Shown here piece by piece: positions 59,016-64,000 of a DNA stretch of 64,000 bases (position 1 is its first letter; the number at the start of each line of letters is the position of its first letter). Source of the DNA: Rugalucina vietnamica (Eukaryota > Mollusca > Bivalvia > Lucinida > Lucinidae). The DNA is taken from the NCBI GenBank assembly GCA_964017185.1, contig OZ024882.1, forward strand, positions 40,397,988 through 40,461,987, written 5' to 3'. The position numbers were made by a program, and so were the translations under genes. Below the pieces are notes generated by a model. The model saw nothing but the letters and a program-made list of their open reading frames with translations. It did no database searches and was not told the DNA's origin.

Positions 59016-60544
59016 TTTTCATCTGCTGCAAAACTTTAGAGCATATTATAGTCAGCAACATAAATAAGCATCCTTCCCTTGAAAACATTCTTGCTGACTG
59101 TCAGCATGGTTTCTGTAGTCAGAGATTTTGCGAAACCCAGCTGGTTCAGTTCATTCATGACATGGTTAGAAACCTGAATCGAGCTGTGAACCGGGGTCAC
59201 AGACAAACGGATGTGGTCATCATGGATTTCGCTAAGGCCTTTGACAAGGTACCACATAAGAGGTTACTTTAACACTACCACGGGATTAGATGATCTACTC
59301 ACAAGTGGATCGCTTCATGGCTCTCTAAGCGCTATCAAAAAGTGGTGTTAGATGGCCAAGCCTCAGATCCAGTCCCGGTCTTATCTGGAGTCTCGCAAGG
59401 ATCGGTCTTGGGACCGGTCCTTTTCTTGATATTCATTAACGACCTTTCGGACAATATCAGGTCTCGGTGCTCGTCTCTTTGCAGACGATTGTGTTTTATA
59501 TAGGAACTTCACTCACTGATTTCCAGATTCTACAAGATGACCTGAATATCCTTGCACAATGGGAGACCGATTGGCAAATGAAATTCAACGTTGCCAAATG
59601 TCACCCAATGAGGGTGACCCGGCACCTCCCTAGCAATCAAATACACTTCAACTACTCTCTACATCAACAAACTCTGGAAATTTCGTTCCACCAAATACCT
59701 TGGACTTTTTGTCACTGACGACTTGGAATGGAATCAAGATGTTTCTGAAATTTCTTGTAAAGCAACTAAGACATTGGGTTTTCTTCCGCTCAATTTGGCT
59801 CTTGCACCTCGGCATACAAAGGAAGTTGTATACAAAACATTGGCTCGACCTCAGCTCGAGTATGCAGCTCGTATTTGGCATCCCTGTAATGAAACTGGGT
59901 CAAAAAAGGTGGAGAAAGTGCAGAAGACAGCAGCCAGATGGACCTGCAGTGTCGCCGATATGTTGGACGAACTCGAGTGGCCATCCCTGGAAGTCCTCCT
60001 TAACTTTCTTTTACAAGATTCACTCCGGTACAGTGTCTCTTGGTAAAGATAGATATCTGACCCCAGCCCCCGACTTAAGAAGTACCAGGGCATCTTATGA
60101 TTCACAATACGCAAGATATTTTGCCTGTAGTGATGCTCTAAAGAATTCTTTTTTCCCTAGGACTATCTCTTTGAGGAAAAGTCTTCCCTCTCCAGTGGTC
60201 TCATCAAAGACTGCTGAAGAATTCAAGGCTATTATTTTGATCAAAGAAGTATACGTTTTAGTATGGCTCTCTGTTTAGCTTCTTGTAAAAAGTTTTAATG
60301 ACCCATCCCGAATGTTCTCCCCATCTGGCTTAATTCAAAATTTAGCACCCATCCCACACCTGAGATGATAATCAGAAATTGATCGACTCAGTATAATGAA
60401 GATGGGCTATACTTTGTTTAATGAACAAATGAAAAATCTGAAGGTCCTATGGTGATAATCATTTTCTCAAATAAAAATAAAGTTTATTACATTTTATATT
60501 GATACAACAACAGTAACATATTGTATCAACATTATAAATAGAGG

Positions 60545-60860
60545 GACTGTGTTATGGGCATCACATGAATCACAATACACAAGACCATTTGCCTATAGTG
60601 ATGCCCTGAAAAATTCCTTTTTCCCCAGAACTATTCCGGTTTGGAATAGTCTCCCTTCTTCAGTGGTCCTATCTAAGACCATTGAGGAATTTAAGGCTTC
60701 TATTTAAATCATTAGCCCAGAGGCATGCGTTTTAATGGTCCACCCCAAATGTTTTATTTTCCCTTGACTAAATTCTAAATTTAGCCACCCACCCCACACC
60801 TGAGGTGATGATCAGAAATTGATCCACTCAGTATCAGAAGATCAGAAGATAGATAGAGTT
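60545..60860 (+). pseudogene. Second CR1-like 3' end
   Basis: Reads SDALKNSFFPRTIPVWNSLP followed by SSVVLSKTIEEFKASI and a stop, then a 3' tail almost identical to that of the copy ending near 60,400 (cacacctgaggtgatgatcagaaattg). A fragment only. Confidence 0.75.
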
Positions 60861-61507
60861 TGTCACGGGCCGAGTGTGTATGGGCCGAGTTTGTTATGGG
60901 CCGAGTTGTCCAGTTACCATTTACACGATATCGATAAAACAAGCGCGCCTGTTTAGGTAAACAGGAGAAAAAGGATTTGGCAAAGTGAAAGTAAACAGGT
61001 AAATGTATATTTTTAAACGATTAATTGTTTTAATGTCCCCGAATTATTGTGGATAATTTGAAGGCGAGGATCAGATCTCGATGAGTTGTGGCAGTGACTG
61101 AGCAGCATGTGATAATTCTCAAATACAGAGACAGTCACACTGACGCGCAGTGCCTGCCATTATAAATGCTCGTAAGGGCGTAGGCAGTATTTGAAGATAG
61201 ATAGATCACCATATCAGGTAGTTTAATCACCATATGGCGTAGTTCACTGGTTGCGAAATCTCACTTCACTATATTAGGACACTTCCCTGTCCTATCTGGT
61301 GTCCCTCAAAGATCAGTCTTGGGGCCGGTCCTTTTCTTGATCTTAAAGTAATTCTACAATTAAAATAGACTTAGGAATCGAAGAACCCTTGAAGGAAACG
61401 GCCGGGAGGAGGACAATAACTTACAAAGCAATCAGTCTGTGAAATCAGCTGTTGCGGCAGCCTTGTGAAATTCCCAAAATGTCGAGCGGTGGCAATATAT
61501 ACTTGTT
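60861..61507. other. Intergenic with short GGGCCGAGT repeats and an RT scrap
   Basis: GGGCCGAGT-type motif occurs three times at about 60,868-60,907. At about 61,285-61,345 a piece reading like LSGVPQ..SVLGPVLFLI belongs to another CR1-like copy. No gene. Confidence 0.6.
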
Positions 61508-63998
61508 TTTAGCTCACCTGAGCCGAAGGCTCACAGGTGAGCTTATAGGATAGGCAGGCATCCGTCGTCGTCGTCGTCCGTCGTCGTCGTCCGTCCACAA
61601 TTTCAAAGAAGAATATTTCTGAAGCTAGAAGGCCGATCTGGATCAAATTTAATGTGAACCATAATTGGGTTGGGGGATTGATGACATTAGGTTTTGGAGC
61701 AGATTGTATCAAAATTGTGGTTTCCATGGCAACAGATAGGTCCCATAGACTTACAATGGGAAAAACTAAAAAAATCTTCTTCTCTGAAACCACTAGGCCC
61801 ACAGCTTTGATATTTGGTATGTAGCAATGGCTAATGGTCCTCTACATAAATTGTGCCATTCATGCCCCTGAGGTCAAATTTGGCCACGCCCCGGGGGTTG
61901 ATAGTCTCCATAGACTTACTATGGGAAAAAAATTTAAAAATCTTCTTCTCTGAAACCACAGGGCCCACAGCTTTGATATTTGGTATGTGGCAATGGCTAA
62001 TGGTCCTCTACATAAATTGTGCCAGCCATGCCCCTGGGGTCAAATTTGGCCACGCCCCGGGGGTGGATAGTTTCCATAGACTTACAATGGGAAAAACTAA
62101 AAAAATCTTCTTCTCTGAAACCACTAGGCCCACAGCTTTGATATTTGGTATGTAGCAATGGCTAATGGTCCTCTACATAAATTGTGCCATTCATGCCCCT
62201 GGAGTCATATTTGGCCACGCCCCAGGGGTTGATAGTCTCCATAGACTTACTATGGGAAAAAACTAAAAAAATCTTCTTCTCTGAAACCACAGGGCCCACA
62301 GCTTTGATATTTTGTATGTGGCAATGGCTAATGGTCCTCTACATAAATTGTGCCAATCATGCCCCTGGGGTCAAATTTGGCCACGCCCCGGGGGTCGATA
62401 GTCTCCATAGACCTACAATAGGAAAAAAACTAAAAAAATCTTCTTCTCTGAAACCACTAGGCCAACAGCTTTGATATTTGGTATGTAGCAATGGCTAATG
62501 GTCCTCTACATAAATTGTGCCATTCATGCCCCTGGGGTCAAATTTGGCCACGCCCGGGGGGTCGATAGTCTCCATAGACTTACTATGGGAAAAAAATTTA
62601 AAAATCTTCTTCTCTGAAACCACAGGGCCCACAGCTTTGATATTTGGTATGTGGCAATGGCTAATGGTCCTCTACATAAATTGTGCCAGCCATGCCCCTG
62701 GGGTCAAATTTGGCCACGCCCCGGGGGTGGATAGTTTCCATAGACTTACAATTGGAAAAACTAAAAAAATCTTCTTCTCTGAAACCACTAGGCCCACAGC
62801 TTTGATATTTGGTATGTAGCAATGGCTAATGGTCCTCTACATAAATTGTGCCATTCATGCCCCTGGGGTCAAATTTAGCCACGCCCCAGGGGTTGATAGT
62901 CTCCATAGACTTACTATGGGAAAAAAATTCAAAAATCTTCTTCTTTGAAACCACAGGGCCCACAGCTTTGATATTTTGTATGTGGCAATGGCTAATGGTC
63001 CTCTACATAAATTGTGCCAGCCATGCCCCTGGGGTCAAATTTGGCCACGCCCCGGGGGTCGATAGTCTCCATAGACCTACAATAGGAAAAAACTAAAAAA
63101 ATCTTCTTCTCTGAAACCACTAGGCCAACAGCTTTGATATTTGGTATGTGGCAATGGCTAATGGTCCTCTACATAAATTGTGCCATTCATGCCCCTGGGG
63201 TCAAATTTGGCCACGCCCCGGGGGTTGATAGTCTCCATAGACTTACTATGGGAAAAAAAATAAAAAATCTTCTTCTCTGAAACCACAGGGCCCACAGCTT
63301 TGATATTTGGTATGTGGCAATGGCTAATGGTCCTCTACATAAATTGTGCCAATCATGTCCCCGGGGTCAAAATTGGCCACGCCCCGGGGGTCGATAGTCT
63401 CCATAGACCTACAATAGGAAAAACTAAAAAAATCTTCTTCTCTGAAACCACTAGGCCCACAGCTTTGTTATTTGGTATGTAGCAATGGCTAATGGTCCTC
63501 TAAATAAATTGTGCCATTCATGCCCCTGGGGTCAAATTTGGCCAGGCCCCGGAGGTTGATAGTCTCAATAGACTTGCTATGGGAAAAAAATTCAAAAATC
63601 TTCTTCTCTGAAACCACAGGGCACACAGCTTTGATATTTTGTATGTGGCAATGGCTAATGGTCCTCTACATAAATTGTGCCAGCCATGCCCCTGGGGTCA
63701 AATTTGGCCACGCCCCGGGGGTAGATAGTCTCCATAGACTTACAATGGGAAAAAATAAAAAAATCTTCTTCTCTGAAACCAAAAGGTCCAGAGCTTCTAT
63801 ATTTTGTATGTAGCAATGTTTGGTAGTCCCCATTATAAATTGTGCCAGTCATGCCCCTGGGTCAAATTTGGCCATGCCCCGGGGGTCAATAGTGTCCATG
63901 CATAGACTTTCATTGGTCGATTCTCAATTAATTTAAATCTCATGAGCTTACAATGTGATAATCTCTCAGGTGAGCTACAGGACCAATGGTCCTCTAGT
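61508..63998 (+). mobile_element. Helitron-like element with dimeric tandem array
   Basis: The left end is a hairpin AGCTCACCTGAGCCGAAGG... then a (CGT)n tract and about 13 monomers of about 166 bp that alternate in two types, so the true period is about 331 bp (equivalent points at 61,853, 62,184, 62,517, 62,848, 63,180 and 63,511). The right end has CTCAGGTGAGCT, the hairpin AGGACCAATGGTCCT (63,979-63,993) and CTAGT (63,994-63,998). The ORFs of about 100 codons repeated here are by-products of the period. No Rep/helicase gene. Confidence 0.75.
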
Positions 63999-64000
63999 TT

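Larger units (their letters stand above)
56105..60310 (+). pseudogene. CR1-like non-LTR reverse transcriptase, split and decayed
   Basis: The first part (56,105-56,308) reads RVLKECSYEIAPILAF, VPDDWRQANVAPVYKKG and NYRPVSL. The second part (59,016 on) reads CCKTLEHIIV, VVIMDFAKAFDKVPH, GVSQGSVLGPVLFLIFINDL, the catalytic FADDCVLY (about 59,480) and then a C-terminal part with LGFLPLNLAL and RPQLEYAARIWHP. These are the fingers-to-thumb blocks of a CR1/jockey-type reverse transcriptase. Several stops and frame changes make it inactive. A 2.7-kb transposon (56,309-59,015) interrupts it; skipping the insert and one target copy makes the frame continuous across the ICC/KTLEH boundary. Cytosolic ribonucleoprotein activity is expected only for intact relatives. 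Confidence 0.85.

Noticed and set aside
59700..60278. 192-codon plus ORF as an independent gene
   Set aside because: A frame-shifted reading of the decayed CR1-like reverse transcriptase; the true frame (LGFLPLNLAL..., 59,723-60,046) overlaps it.
61853..63813. Six near-identical ORFs of about 100 codons (MPFMPLGSNLA)
   Set aside because: Produced by the 331-bp dimeric array; no independent coding evidence.

Overview
The window is AT-rich metazoan genomic DNA: genes have introns with GT/AG junctions, there is much intronic repeat, and no operon-like packing or ribosome-binding sites. Three things point to a lophotrochozoan, most probably a bivalve mollusc: lineage-expanded fibrinogen-related proteins, an ADAMTS/MIG-17-like metalloprotease with a mucin-like stalk, and a Methuselah/adhesion-like 7TM receptor. 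The repeat content also fits (Penelope-like and CR1-like retroelements, and many hairpin-ended elements with tandem repeats in the middle). This assignment is inferred from gene and repeat style; no species-diagnostic gene is present.

Layout. 1-5,680: dispersed repeats and Helitron-like elements. 5,688-28,815: a cluster of four fibrinogen-related (FReD) loci. Two are intact two-exon genes encoding type II membrane proteins (9,392-11,000 minus; 26,831-28,815 plus). One is a frameshifted copy (5,688-7,533 minus). One is an internally deleted relic (18,607-19,168 plus). The two intact genes point away from each other, and an inverted repeat of about 1 kb lies between them (about 11,505-12,621 and 23,139-24,130), so this looks like a large inverted duplication. 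Between the arms lie a Penelope-like retroelement 3' end, long (AT)n tracts, a 104-bp palindrome, MITE-like elements and a GAGTTGGATAAG minisatellite.

30,162-50,285 (plus): a 17-exon secreted or surface metalloprotease of 959 codons, reconstructed with every splice phase consistent. It has a signal peptide, a prodomain with two furin-like sites, a reprolysin/ADAMTS-type catalytic domain with the full zinc motif, disintegrin-like and Cys-rich modules, a long Ser/Thr stalk and a short hydrophobic tail. Its introns hold most of the mobile elements. They also hold a tandem array of copied splice acceptors and a decayed copy of the active-site exon.

50,937-54,406 (minus): a two-exon, 892-aa Methuselah/secretin-like GPCR, convergent with the protease gene. 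54,410-64,000: no intact gene. There is a decayed CR1-like reverse transcriptase split by a 2.7-kb transposon with a 9-bp target duplication, and a Helitron-like element with a dimeric array of about 331 bp (two monomers of about 166 bp).

How the genes may relate (inference): all intact products are membrane or secreted proteins with heavily O-glycosylatable stalks or Cys-rich ectodomains. The FReDs are plausible pattern-recognition receptors, but nothing in the sequence shows that they work with the protease or the GPCR. No tRNA, rRNA or CRISPR array was recognised.
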